Shown here: positions 1 to 8,246 of the stretch, one piece after another
Layout of the letters: every line of letters begins with the position of its first letter
How positions within the stretch are numbered: the first letter of the stretch is position 1
Origin: JAHFTW01 sp038046785
GTDB taxonomy: Archaea > Thermoplasmatota > E2 > JACPAO01 > JAHFTW01
DNA: 64,000 nucleotides
Assembly: GCA_038046785.1 (NCBI GenBank)
Contig: JBBSVM010000004.1
Coordinates: 62,001-126,000 of the forward strand
Reading direction: 5' to 3'
Made by a program: the position numbers and the translations under genes
Notes under the pieces: model-generated
Seen by the model: the letters and a program-made list of their open reading frames with translations, nothing else
The model's database searches: none
Told to the model about the DNA's origin: nothing

Positions 1-1
1 C

Positions 2-124
2 CTCACGGGAGCCACGACGCTCACTTGCCCCGCTTGCGGACGCAGCGACACCCTCGCAGCGCCGGAGCCCGCGGAGGCCCAGGTTCTGCCGCCGCGTGCT
101 GCACGGCGGCGCCAGGCCGCCTGA
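2..124 (+). CDS. C-terminal end of a zinc-ribbon protein (5' truncated by window edge)
   Basis: An open frame runs in from the left edge and stops at TGA 122-124. The visible tail contains TLTCPACGRSDTL, one CxxC knuckle of a zinc ribbon, followed by an Ala/Arg/Pro-rich end. Only about 40 residues are visible, so the family cannot be named. It converges on the minus-strand membrane protein gene that ends at 143. The CPxCG signature is what separates it from a chance open frame in GC-rich DNA. Confidence 0.4.
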   Translation, partial: LTGATTLTCPACGRSDTLAAPEPAEAQVLPPRAARRRQAA

Positions 125-142
125 GCGGACACGACACCGGGT

Positions 143-949
143 TCAGCGGAATCCAGAACGTCCCGTGATGACCAAACCGTACGCAACACCGAGCATTGCT
201 GCCACGGCGAGGCCGCCCACTCCCGCACCGAGAGCGAGGAAAAGTCCGAGGGCGAGGGCAGGAAGCGGACCGAGGTAGGCGAGCCAGCGCAGACGGCGCG
301 CGAGGGCCGCGATGCCCCCGAACGCAAGGAGGGCTGCCGCGACCGCGAGAGCTCCCAGGCCGGTGTTGAGTGCAAGCGACAGTCCGTGCCACGGAGCGTC
401 CGTCGGGTCGCGGGCGAGGTCGAGCACCAGGGAGGCGGAGGTTCCCTCGAGGACCAAGATGCGCCGCACCACGGTGCGGTTGGCCGCCTCGGCGCGCACC
501 TCGACCGCGCCGTTGCTGCCCAGTGTCACGTTGGCCCAGCCCGACCCGTCGGAAGTCAGGTTGGCGAAGGGCAGACCGCCCGTCAGCAAGGTCAGGTTGG
601 CGGGGGTCGGCACGCCGTCGACCAGGGTGCGAAGCGACAACGTTCCTCCGGGAATGGCGCCCGGCTGGCTGAGGAGCAGGTCGCCCACACTCGCTTCGAC
701 ATCCGAGAATCCGGGGCCGAGCGCGTATCCGGCGAGACTGCCCGCCAGCAGACCAAGGGCAAGCAGGAGTGCGCCCCCCAATTGCAGGCGGCGGTCCAGT
801 GGGGCGGGCGGGCGTTGCGGCACGGCGCCCAGGGTCGTCGCGATCGCCGTCGAGCGGACCGAGCCGCAGCGCGGGCAGAACGTGAACGTGGCCGAATCGT
901 AGCGAGTGGAGCACTCGCCGCACGCGACCCAGCCTTGCACGCCGGTCAC
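143..949 (-). CDS. Zinc-ribbon membrane protein with extracytoplasmic beta domain
   Basis: This 268-residue protein starts with a zinc ribbon (CGECSTRY followed by CPRCG, residues about 10-30). A membrane helix follows at about 55-77, then an Ig-like stretch of about 110 residues containing PANLTLLTGG, then three hydrophobic segments at the C-terminus. The start ATG overlaps the stop of the upstream gene by 4 bp, so the two are translationally coupled. The overall plan (helix, beta domain with NxT sites, several C-terminal helices) matches the upstream neighbour, which suggests duplication. The ribbon could recruit a partner on the cytoplasmic face. No enzymatic motif is visible and the function is unknown. 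Confidence 0.75.
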   Translation of the reverse strand: MTGVQGWVACGECSTRYDSATFTFCPRCGSVRSTAIATTLGAVPQRPPAPLDRRLQLGGALLLALGLLAGSLAGYALGPGFSDVEASVGDLLLSQPGAIPGGTLSLRTLVDGVPTPANLTLLTGGLPFANLTSDGSGWANVTLGSNGAVEVRAEAANRTVVRRILVLEGTSASLVLDLARDPTDAPWHGLSLALNTGLGALAVAAALLAFGGIAALARRLRWLAYLGPLPALALGLFLALGAGVGGLAVAAMLGVAYGLVITGRSGFR

Positions 950-1806
950 GCCCTGCGCCAGAACGCCCAGCCCGGCTTGATGAGGCTGCGGTTGCGGTGG
1001 ATGAAGTAGAGGCAGCCGGCGGCGGTGGCGGCAAAGATGATGCCGCTTGCGTTGAAGAAGATCGAGACCAGGAGGTAGAGCGCGCCAGCGAGGTAGGCCC
1101 AGGCACCGGTGAGGGCAAGGGTCTGCGCGTTGCGGCGGAAGGCGGCGATGCCACCGAGCGCCACAAGGAGGGCCACGGCGGTTGGAACCCAGAGCCAGTG
1201 CGCCGAGGCGGGGTCGAAGCCGACGCGGGTGCCGTTTGGTTCGTCGAAAGAGATGGGGGCGACGAGGGCGGTCGCTTGCGGGATGATGGCGAGCCGCTCG
1301 GCGGTGAGGTTTCCGTCCGTGACGCGCAACGTGAACGACGCAACCGTCGCATTGAGGCCGACGGCCCCCGTGCTGTTGGTCGTGCCCGTGGTCGTCGTTC
1401 CGTCGGGGTAGAGGAACTGCACGGTGGCGTTGGGGTGGCCGGCGACCTCGACGATGAGATGACCGCCCGGCTGCGACTCCCAGGTCGAGGGCTGGGTGTA
1501 AAGGAACGCGGCGGGGCCGGCCTGAATCGCGACGAAGACGCCGAAAATGAGCATGATGATACCGGCCGCTTTGACTTTGGTGCGCGCTCGTTTTTCGTCG
1601 GCAAGCCTGCGCTCTTGCTTGACGCGTGCTTCTTCACCCATCACGCGAGCCGCGGAGGCGACGTCTTCGGCTTGGGAAGACGAGAAGCCCCCCTTGTCGC
1701 CAGCGGCGACCGTGTTGGGGGGCACGGCGGGAGCGGACTCCGGCGTGGTCGAGGGCGTGGCCGGGGGGCTGTCAGGGGTCGCCGGGGGGGCGGCAGGTTC
1801 GCTCAC
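946..1806 (-). CDS. Membrane protein with Pro-rich N-terminus and extracytoplasmic carboxypeptidase-regulatory-like domain
   Basis: The 286 residues begin with a Pro/Ala/Thr-rich tail of about 35 residues, then a charged helix (about 40-75), a transmembrane helix near 80-100 (IIMLIFGVFVAIQAGPAAFL), a beta domain with repeated Gly/Thr/Val strands (VEVAGHPNATVQFLYPDG) and three further membrane segments ending in a basic tail. The beta domain resembles the carboxypeptidase-regulatory or Ig-like folds common on archaeal surface proteins. It is the first gene of a two-gene operon and overlaps its downstream paralogue by 4 bp. Function unknown. Confidence 0.75.
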   Translation of the reverse strand: MSEPAAPPATPDSPPATPSTTPESAPAVPPNTVAAGDKGGFSSSQAEDVASAARVMGEEARVKQERRLADEKRARTKVKAAGIIMLIFGVFVAIQAGPAAFLYTQPSTWESQPGGHLIVEVAGHPNATVQFLYPDGTTTTGTTNSTGAVGLNATVASFTLRVTDGNLTAERLAIIPQATALVAPISFDEPNGTRVGFDPASAHWLWVPTAVALLVALGGIAAFRRNAQTLALTGAWAYLAGALYLLVSIFFNASGIIFAATAAGCLYFIHRNRSLIKPGWAFWRRA

Positions 1807-1880
1807 GCCGTTGCCGACTGGACGGCCCCAGAAAAGGGCACGCCTTGGGAGGTTGCGGACGGCTTATGGGGGCATCCTGA

Positions 1881-2855
1881 GTGGGCGCCGCGATGACGGG
1901 ATTGACGGCGGCCCTCCTGGGGAACCTCGAAGCGCGCAAGGAATTCGGCAAGGTCGGGACGCAGTCCGACATGCACCTGCACGAATTCAAGGAGAACGGC
2001 CGGCAAGCCATCACCATCATTCCGGCGCAGTACCCGGCGGCGCTCAAGCCGCTCTCCTATGCGGTGCTCAACTGTGACTCGGCCGCCCTCGTCGTGGACA
2101 AGTTGACGCCCCAGATTGGTGAGCAGATTCTCGCCGCCGATGCGGCCGGCATCACGCACGGCATCGTCATCTTGCAGAACTACCTGCAACCGGAAGCGCT
2201 CAAGCCCATCCTGAAGGGCACCGTGCTCGAGGCGTGGCCCATCCAGACGGAACCCGATTGGGCCGCAGCGCGCGCCCACCTCGCTGCCGCTCCTGAACGC
2301 TCGGGCAAGGAGAAGCCGGTCGCCGTTCCCATCGACCACCACTTCAACGTCAAAGGGGTCGGCGCAGTCATCCTCGGCGTCGTCAAGCAGGGGACGCTGA
2401 AGAAGGGCGAAACGCTCTACGCCTACCCCGAGAAAGTCATCAGCCCGATTCGCAGCATCCAGATCCACGACGTGGATGTGAACGAGGCGCTCCCCGGCGA
2501 CCGCGTCGGCCTCGCGCTGCGCAACACGCCGCCAGAGATGCTCGACCGCGGCATGGTCCTCGCCCCCGCCGACGCGCCGGTCGCCATTCATCCGAGTGGC
2601 GCAGCAGTCACGTTCAAGCTCAAGCGCAGCGCCTTCAGCCGCCAGCCCCTGAAAGCGGGCGCCGTCGTCCAGGTCGGCGTCGGCATGCAGTACGTTCCGC
2701 TTCGCCTCACCGCGGACGCTCCGGGGCCTGGGCAAGAGGGCACCATTGCCGGGACGCTCGACAAGGGGCTCATTGTGCTCCCGGGCGAGCGCGGCATCCT
2801 GTTCCACCAGGATGGGGCGCCGCAGCGCGTGGTCGGTCGTCTGGAACTTGCGTAG
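1881..2855 (+). CDS. EF-Tu/SelB-like protein with degenerate G domain
   Basis: The protein is 324 residues. Residues about 120-240 form a recognisable EF-Tu domain 2 (VKGVGAVILGVVKQG, then ALPGDRVGLALRN), followed by a domain-3-like barrel. The N-terminal part has the size of a G domain, but the P-loop GxxxxGK[ST] and NKxD motifs are absent, so GTP binding is unlikely. Archaeal genomes are known to carry such EF-1alpha/SelB paralogues of unclear role. I infer a translation-related function without GTPase activity. The start at 1881 is GTG; an in-frame ATG at 1893 is an equally plausible start. It is transcribed divergently from the membrane-protein operon. Confidence 0.8.
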   Translation: MGAAMTGLTAALLGNLEARKEFGKVGTQSDMHLHEFKENGRQAITIIPAQYPAALKPLSYAVLNCDSAALVVDKLTPQIGEQILAADAAGITHGIVILQNYLQPEALKPILKGTVLEAWPIQTEPDWAAARAHLAAAPERSGKEKPVAVPIDHHFNVKGVGAVILGVVKQGTLKKGETLYAYPEKVISPIRSIQIHDVDVNEALPGDRVGLALRNTPPEMLDRGMVLAPADAPVAIHPSGAAVTFKLKRSAFSRQPLKAGAVVQVGVGMQYVPLRLTADAPGPGQEGTIAGTLDKGLIVLPGERGILFHQDGAPQRVVGRLELA

Positions 2856-2884
2856 GGGCGATTCGCAGCGCGAAGGGCAACCCG

Positions 2885-3820
2885 TCAAACGATGGGGAAG
2901 ACACCCGGCGCCCAGAATGCGACTCCCTGAATCTTTGTGTCGAGGCCCGCCGCGACGAACCGCTCGCCGTCCAGGCAGGTCGTGGTTCCGGTGACTTGCG
3001 CGAAGACGGAGCCCTCCGCGTGCGAGCAGGTTGGAATCGCTCCGGCGCGCACGGTCTCTTGGAGTCGGAAATCCATGTAGAAAGTGCCGTTGGCGCCGAC
3101 GTGCCAGTAGCGGGCGCGGAAGTCGAGCGGGTTCCCGGCGGAGGGCAGGACGTAGGTCGCCTCCGCGAGCGGCTCGCCGATTGCGACGGAGCCCGAGCCT
3201 TGGTGGTTGTCGAGCAGCAATTCCGCGGCCTCCGATTCGACCGTGACGATGGGCGCCGTCTCCGCCGTGAACCCGGACTTGAGCAGGAACTCCTGCCACG
3301 CCGGCTGTCCAACATGCAAGGCGAGGAGATAGAGATCGAAGGTGGCGTTGTCGGTCGGCGTCCGGTCTCCGAGATTCGGCGGCTGCACCAGGATGCCAAT
3401 TTGCGAGAATGTGGCCGCCGTCCCGCTGAGCGAGTCGGTTGCGCACGAAAGGAGGTCGTAGCCTCCCACGGCGCGGTTGGCCGGAATGGGGGAGCGCAGG
3501 TCGGGGTTCACGAACTGGGTGAGGTCGGTGACGTCGGCGGTGCGGAAGCCTGGCGGGAGAAGCGCCTGCGCTTCGGCGGGATCGAGAACAAACAGCAGGC
3601 GCGGGTTGAGGCAGCCACCGAGGTCGAACACGGTCCGGGTCTCACCGTCCACTTGGAGCGTTTCGCGCACCGAGGACTCTCCCGGCCGCTGCGTCTCCTC
3701 GGCAACCGGCGGCTCGGACGACGTCGGCGGCGCACTGCTGGTTGCTGTGGAGTCGGATTGCGCGCAACCGGCTACAAGGAGCGCCAAGAGGAGGCAGGCG
3801 AGTGTGGGTCGAACGGTCAT
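2885..3820 (-). CDS. Secreted lipoprotein, possible acetoacetate-decarboxylase-like fold
   Basis: A signal peptide ending in the lipobox LVAGCAQ is followed by a Ser/Thr/Pro-rich linker and a domain of about 260 residues. The segment LLPPGFRTADVTDL resembles the PPGL region of acetoacetate-decarboxylase-like beta barrels, which are frequent in uncharacterised lipoproteins. The catalytic lysine of that family cannot be identified with confidence, so enzymatic activity is not claimed. Its layout is echoed by the lipoprotein at 8788-9618. The start ATG at 3818-3820 directly precedes the signal peptide. Confidence 0.75.
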   Translation of the reverse strand: MTVRPTLACLLLALLVAGCAQSDSTATSSAPPTSSEPPVAEETQRPGESSVRETLQVDGETRTVFDLGGCLNPRLLFVLDPAEAQALLPPGFRTADVTDLTQFVNPDLRSPIPANRAVGGYDLLSCATDSLSGTAATFSQIGILVQPPNLGDRTPTDNATFDLYLLALHVGQPAWQEFLLKSGFTAETAPIVTVESEAAELLLDNHQGSGSVAIGEPLAEATYVLPSAGNPLDFRARYWHVGANGTFYMDFRLQETVRAGAIPTCSHAEGSVFAQVTGTTTCLDGERFVAAGLDTKIQGVAFWAPGVFPIV

Positions 3821-3941
3821 GGCCGTTGCGACTCAGAACCACATCTAATCGCTTTTGGCACGCAAACAACTTTGTTGAGGTTTTTTGGCAGCCAAGGCGG
3901 GCTTCGTCGCCTTCATCAACCCGGCCTTTCCTGGCTGGTCC

Positions 3942-5187
3942 GTGCAATTCGAGCTGAGCGAGTCGCAGCGCATGGTGCGCGACATGGTGCGGGAGTTCGC
4001 TCGTGCCGAAGTGACCCCGGTTGCGGCGCGACACGACCGCGACCACAGCTTTCCCATGGCGACCGCCAAGCGCATGGGCGAACTCGGATTGCTGGGCATC
4101 ACGGTTCCCGAACTGTACGGCGGCCCGGGCGCCGATTACGTCAGCTTCGCCCTCGTCGCGGAAGAGCTCGCTGTCGCAGACGCCAGCCACTCCGTCATCT
4201 TCGGCGCCAACGCCAGCCTGAGCGTCGGTCCCATCCTCAACTTCGGCACCGAGGCGCAGAAGACTCGCTACCTTCCCGGCCTGTCGTCGGGAGCCATCCT
4301 CGGCTGCTACGCGCTCACGGAGTCGCAATCGGGCAGCGACGCTGGCAGCCTCACGACGACGGCGCGCCGCGTTGGCGATACCTACGTCGTGAACGGCGCC
4401 AAGCAGTTCATCACGAACGGCGCCGTTGCCGATCTCTGCGTCCTGTTCGCCCGCACCGACCCCAACTCGAAGGACGCCAAAGGCATCAGCGCCTTCCTCG
4501 TCGAGACCAAGACGAAGGGGTTCAAGGTTGGACGCAACGAGCACAAGCTCGGCCTCAACGCCAGCACGACGAACCAGCTCTTCTTCGAGGAGATGGTGCT
4601 GCCGAAAGATGCGCTGCTGGGGCGCGAAGGCGAGGGATTCAAGATTGCCATGGCGACGCTGGACACCGGCCGCATCATGGCAGCCGCCGGCTCCGTCGGC
4701 ATCGCCCGTGCCGCCTTCGAGGCGAGTGTCGCCTACGCCAAGGAGCGCCACCAATTCGGCCGCCCCATCGCGAGCAACCAGGCCATCCAGTGGAAACTCG
4801 CGGACATGGATGTCCAGATTGAGGCGGCGCGCACGCTCTACCTCAAGGCGGCCTGGCTACGCGACCAAGGCCAGCCCTACACCCACGCGGCGAGCCGTGC
4901 CAAACTGTTTGCCAGCGAGATGGCGATGAAAGCGACCATCGACGCGGTGCAAATTCACGGCGGCAACGGCTACACCAAAGACTACCCTGTCGAACGCTAC
5001 ATGCGCGACATCAAAATCTTCGAGATCTNNNNNNNNNNNNNNNNNNNNNNNNNNNNNNNNNNNNNNNNNNNNNNNNNNNNNNNNNNNNNNNNNNNNNNNN
5101 NNNNNNNNNNNNNNNNNNNNNNNNNNNNTCGAAGGGACGAGCGAGATTCAGCGCTTGGTCATCGCGCGGCACGTTCTGGGCGCGTAA
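3942..5187 (+). CDS. Acyl-CoA dehydrogenase (interrupted by assembly gap)
   Basis: This FAD-dependent dehydrogenase would oxidise acyl-CoA to enoyl-CoA in fatty-acid or branched-chain amino-acid degradation. Family features include LSESQRMVRDMVREFA at the N-terminus, YALTESQSGSDAGS in the flavin-binding middle domain, and the C-terminal IQIHGGNGYTKDYPVERYMRD and IFEGTSEIQRLVIARH blocks; the Glu of the GTSEIQ region fits the usual catalytic position. A GTG at 3942 gives the standard family N-terminus; an upstream TTG at 3885 would add 19 atypical residues. A run of 100 N (5029-5128) breaks the gene. Deleting exactly the N run restores the frame (F-E-G-T-S-E) to a TAA at 5185-5187. A second copy of the C-terminal end, closing with TGA, lies at 5261-5338. 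Confidence 0.9.
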
Positions 5188-5335
5188 CGGCCTGCGGGGC
5201 CGAGCGAAGCGAGCGCCCCGCCGTCCAACGTGATCGACCTTCGTTTGAAGGTCGCGCTGGCATCAAAATCTTCGAGATCTTCGAAGGGACGAGCGAGATT
5301 CAGCGCTTGGTCATCGCGCGGCACGTTCTGGGCGC
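5009..5335 (+). repeat. 75-bp direct repeat of the acyl-CoA dehydrogenase 3' end with 77-bp hairpin spacer
   Basis: Copy 1 is 5009-5028 plus 5129-5183 (split by the N gap) and copy 2 is 5261-5335. They are identical over 75 bp and encode the last 24 residues of the dehydrogenase. Copy 1 continues GCG-TAA and copy 2 GCT-TGA. The 77-bp spacer (5184-5260) contains CGGCC/GGCCG and GGGGC/GCCCC stems and an 8-bp stem CGACCTTC/GAAGGTCG with a 4-nt loop. The arrangement parallels those at tgtA and tRNA-Gln. Confidence 0.85.
5029..5128. other. Assembly gap (100 N)
   Basis: Exactly 100 N, the conventional placeholder for a gap of unknown size. The flanking bases join in frame when the gap is removed, so little or nothing may be missing. 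The gap lies inside one arm of a 75-bp direct repeat, which probably caused the break. Confidence 0.97.
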
Positions 5336-5386
5336 TTGAGGCCGCCCCGCCAGCAGTTTTATGATGGCTGGAAACGCCTTGCCCGC

Positions 5387-6469
5387 GTGTCGGTTGTCCG
5401 AGGCGTCCTCTTCGTGGTGACGGCCATCCTGCTGGCCGGTTGCGCCGACTGCGAGGCCCCGTTCACCGCCTTCGATGTTGCGGACGACGCCCCCGCCGAG
5501 GGCGGGAACGGCCCGCGCACCGTCCGGCTCACCGTCCAGGATGACGATGGCCTAAGTGCTGCGTCCGCTCTCTTCTGGTGGGCGCAGGACGCTTCGCAAC
5601 GGGAGGTCAACGGCACGCTCATCCTCGCGGTCATGGGGCTGCGCAGCGAGGATGGAACCTTCACCGCCGAGGTGCCCGCCGACCGCGACATCCACCTCAC
5701 CGTGGCCTCCGACCGGGAGCACACCGAAGAGTGGCTGTCCCCGGCCTATTTCGTGGGCGGAAGCGACGAGGCGACCGTGCGCCTGTACAATGCGAGCGTC
5801 CATGCCACCATCCAAGGCACGTGGGGCGGCGCTTCCGTTGCCACGCAGGAGTATCTTGGGTCCACCTACGGCTCGGTGGAGTGGCAGCCAACCGTCATTC
5901 CTTTCCACGCCGACCCCGACATCAACCGAGGATACCATGATCGCCTCACCGAGGTGACGGGTCAGCTCTCGTGGACCAACAGTCTGGACGGCACGGCCAG
6001 CCTCGGCGTCCTTGCCCAACACGAAACCGAGGCGGTCAGCTGTTACTACCAGAACGACGACCGCGACTTGGCGCCCGGGAGCTATACGCAGAGGTTCCAG
6101 TTGCCCTTCGACTACAGTGATTGTTTCTTCGGTTTCCCGCTCACCTACTCGCACGAAGTCGGCGACCCGCCGGTGCGCATCGGACCCGCGACGGGCAGCC
6201 ATGTCGTGGCGCCGCTGCAGCCGTTGCCGTACACCCTTGAACTGGAGGGCGAGTTCCAGGCCCGCGCCGCCCTCTACGAACTCTGCGAGGCGTACAGCGG
6301 ACGCGACATCACGCTCGTCCACATTGACCCGGAAAGCGGCGAAGCGGTCGCAACCGGGGCACCGTCCGGCGGTGCGCGTCCACGCCAGACCACTCCGTCA
6401 ATCGGCATCGAGGCGTTGGTTGGGCTGCTCGTCCTGGTGACGTTCCTGCGCCGACGGGAAGGAAGCTGA
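5387..6469 (+). CDS. Lipoprotein with C-terminal membrane tail
   Basis: The GTG at 5387 opens a signal peptide with the lipobox LLAGCADCE. About 310 residues of unassigned sequence rich in acidic and beta-prone stretches follow, then a C-terminal hydrophobic helix (about 20 residues, preceded by TPSIGIE) ending in RRREGS. A lipid anchor plus a sorting-tail-like C-terminus is unusual in one protein; in haloarchaeal-type surface proteins the tail is removed by archaeosortase, but here that is inference. Earlier starts (TTG 5378 or TTG 5336) are possible. The distal copy of the dehydrogenase 3' end lies just upstream. Function unknown. Confidence 0.7.
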   Translation: MSVVRGVLFVVTAILLAGCADCEAPFTAFDVADDAPAEGGNGPRTVRLTVQDDDGLSAASALFWWAQDASQREVNGTLILAVMGLRSEDGTFTAEVPADRDIHLTVASDREHTEEWLSPAYFVGGSDEATVRLYNASVHATIQGTWGGASVATQEYLGSTYGSVEWQPTVIPFHADPDINRGYHDRLTEVTGQLSWTNSLDGTASLGVLAQHETEAVSCYYQNDDRDLAPGSYTQRFQLPFDYSDCFFGFPLTYSHEVGDPPVRIGPATGSHVVAPLQPLPYTLELEGEFQARAALYELCEAYSGRDITLVHIDPESGEAVATGAPSGGARPRQTTPSIGIEALVGLLVLVTFLRRREGS

Positions 6470-6488
6470 CGCGCCCGAAGTGACACTT

Positions 6489-6794
6489 TCAGCGCGGTTC
6501 GCGAGCCTCTTGGCTCTCCCGCATCTTGGCGGCGACCGCCTCAACAACCGATTCCTTGCTGCCTTTGCGGGCGACCACGACGCGGCCAGAGCGCTCGTAG
6601 GGAACCGACGGGTGGCGAGCGGACTCCTCGACCTCGGGGTCCAAGCCGGCCCGTTTGGCGGCCACTTCGACCCATCTGGTGTCGGGCGCCTTGACGGCGA
6701 GCTCCGCCTTGACGCGGCGGCCCGCCTTGCGGCTCAGCCGAGCATCGAAGTAGTGAGGCCACAGGACGAAACGGTCCAGCCCCTTCGAGACCAT
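6489..6794 (-). CDS. srp19: Signal recognition particle subunit SRP19
   Basis: The protein is 101 residues, typical for archaeal SRP19, which binds 7S RNA helices 6 and 8 and orders the RNA for SRP54 binding. Family motifs are FVLWPHYFDARLSRKAGRRV near the N-terminus and the later block ARHPSVPYERSGRVVV. The start ATG (6792-6794) lies 11 bp after the S8e stop, so the two form a translation and targeting operon. The gene sits inside a longer open frame, but only this Met gives the canonical N-terminus. Confidence 0.93.
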   Translation of the reverse strand: MVSKGLDRFVLWPHYFDARLSRKAGRRVKAELAVKAPDTRWVEVAAKRAGLDPEVEESARHPSVPYERSGRVVVARKGSKESVVEAVAAKMRESQEAREPR

Positions 6795-6805
6795 GATGGC
6801 CCCGT

Positions 6806-7183
6806 TTAAATCAGGACGCCGGAGAGCGCGCCGGACTGGCCGGGGCGCGAGGTGATCTTGACCTTGCCCGCGTCGGTGTCGACGACCGCACCCTTGGTGA
6901 GGATGTTGCGGCGGGTGTAGTGGATGTTGGCGCCGTTCTCGGTGACGGTCTTGATGGTGGCCTTCTTGGCCTTGCCCGTCTTCTTGTCCATGACGCTCAC
7001 GGAGTCGGTGGCGAGGAGCTTGACCTTCTGGTGGGCGCCGCGCGAGCGGATGAGCTTCTGGACGTGGCTGCCGAGCTTGGTCTCGGCGTCTTCGGGGGCG
7101 ACCTCGAAACGGCGCTTGTTGCGGGCCGAGATGAGGCGTCCGCCGGAGGGCTTGCGAGTGGAGGTACCTTGCCAGAGAGACAT
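6806..7183 (-). CDS. rps8e: 30S ribosomal protein S8e
   Basis: This 125-residue basic protein is the archaeal/eukaryotic S8e. Its N-terminus SLWQGTSTRKPSGGRLI, the middle GSHVQKLIRSRG and the end RPGQSGALSGVLI are family hallmarks. The ATG at 7183 is preferred over one three codons earlier because it gives the family-typical MSLWQG start. It is directly followed by SRP19. A TATA-like element lies about 40 bp upstream, overlapping the end of the neighbouring regulator gene. Confidence 0.96.
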   Translation of the reverse strand: MSLWQGTSTRKPSGGRLISARNKRRFEVAPEDAETKLGSHVQKLIRSRGAHQKVKLLATDSVSVMDKKTGKAKKATIKTVTENGANIHYTRRNILTKGAVVDTDAGKVKITSRPGQSGALSGVLI

Positions 7184-7218
7184 CAGGAGCACCGGATTGG
7201 GCGTTGCGACAAAGCACT

Positions 7219-7229
7219 CCTATTTAGGC
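7219..7229 (-). promoter_or_regulatory. Candidate TATA element for the S8e-SRP19 operon
   Basis: On the minus strand GCCTAAATAGG lies about 40 bp before the S8e ATG, leaving room for a start site and a short leader. It overlaps the stop codon (7224-7226) of the upstream regulator gene, so ribosomal protein transcription would begin at the end of the preceding operon. The motif match is loose. Confidence 0.35.
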
Positions 7230-8246
7230 GTTTGTGGCTGCGGTTGGTGACGAGGCGACCGCTACGAACCCGACCGCCGGCCGAGGGGCAGCGTTGGGCC
7301 GCACCGCGTAGAATTTCAAGCGGCCCTGAAGTCGAACCGCTGCAAGGCCGCCCTCGCAAAGACGGGTCAAGCGGTGTTGCGTCGTGCTGCGGCCCCAGCC
7401 GAACTCGCTGGCCATCGCTTCGAGGACATCTTTCTGGGGAGCTTCCGGGCGCGCGGCGAGCCACTCGTGGAGCTGCCGCAACGGCTCTTCGCGCAACAGG
7501 ACGACGCGGCTCCAGGAGGCATCGTATTTGCCATGGTTTTCGAAGAAGCGCATGGTTGCACCGTGCGGATGCTCCACGATGAGGTCATGCCGCTTCATCA
7601 TCGAGAGGTGGTGGCGGGCGGTGCCAGTTGGCGTGTCGGTCCGTCGAGCGACTTCGCGGAACGTTGCCCCCGGTTTTTCCTTGATGTACGCGTAGATTTG
7701 CTGCCGTTTTGGATGCTCAAGCGGGTCGCGTTTGAGGCGAGTGAGGAGAGCGGTGCCGAGGAATTTGGCAAGAACTGCGACGACTCCGACAGCGGCGACG
7801 GCACCGACAGCCAGGCCCGCTTTCCCAAACAATGCGGGCGCGATGGATTGCTCATCGAAACGGACTTCGCTGAAGTCGCCGCCGACGCTGGCAATCATGC
7901 GATTCTCCCCGGACGCCCGGAGGTTCGACAGCTCGACAAGTCCCGTCACTTGCAGGGTCTTGCCGTCGGGCAGGAGGCAGCCCTCGCAGGCCGAGGATGG
8001 AGAGGCGAGGGGGAGGCGGACCCGTCCCTCAACGACCGCGCTCCAGGCTGTGCCGCCAAACGCGGCACCGGTTGCCTGCCCGGAGCCGACCAACGTGCCG
8101 GTTGCAAGCGCAATCGACTCATGTGACGCCTCGTGGACGTTTGCGTATCCGGCTGCACCTAATGACTGCCGCGTGGTACGAAGTCCGCCGCCGGATGGAC
8201 ACGAAGAGAGTCCGGAGCAATCCACTTCGGCATTGAACCATTGCAC
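7224..8246 (-). CDS. Membrane-anchored winged-helix regulator, C-terminal part of a frameshifted gene
   Basis: The 340 residues comprise an extracytoplasmic part with a CEGC motif, a transmembrane helix (GLAVGAVAAVGVVAVLAKFLG, about residues 145-167), and a cytoplasmic region with a MarR/ArsR-like winged helix (HPKRQQIYAYIKEKPGATF, then GTARHHLSMMKRHDLI). A second winged-helix-like domain follows (DVLEAMASEFGW, TTQHRLTRLCEGG). The GTG at 8246 is only the first start after a frameshift: the frame reads back without a stop to about 8330 (NTPADEIFVVARHG), where it should join the preceding open frame. The complete protein would be about 525 residues: signal peptide, sensor domain, helix, DNA-binding domains. 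I infer a one-component system sensing something outside the cell. Last gene of a three-gene operon. Confidence 0.75.
   Translation of the reverse strand: MQWFNAEVDCSGLSSCPSGGGLRTTRQSLGAAGYANVHEASHESIALATGTLVGSGQATGAAFGGTAWSAVVEGRVRLPLASPSSACEGCLLPDGKTLQVTGLVELSNLRASGENRMIASVGGDFSEVRFDEQSIAPALFGKAGLAVGAVAAVGVVAVLAKFLGTALLTRLKRDPLEHPKRQQIYAYIKEKPGATFREVARRTDTPTGTARHHLSMMKRHDLIVEHPHGATMRFFENHGKYDASWSRVVLLREEPLRQLHEWLAARPEAPQKDVLEAMASEFGWGRSTTQHRLTRLCEGGLAAVRLQGRLKFYAVRPNAAPRPAVGFVAVASSPTAATNA

Noticed and set aside
21..1637. Long minus-strand open frame of 538 codons at the left edge
   Set aside because: Arg/Pro/Ser-rich translation without domains; it overlaps two membrane proteins in another frame that have clear helices and a 4-bp coupled junction. 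A GC-rich shadow frame.
5129..5339. Extension of the acyl-CoA dehydrogenase through the N run to the second C-terminal copy (484 residues)
   Set aside because: It relies on treating 100 N as real coding bases in a shifted frame; removing the N run gives a family-correct end at 5187.
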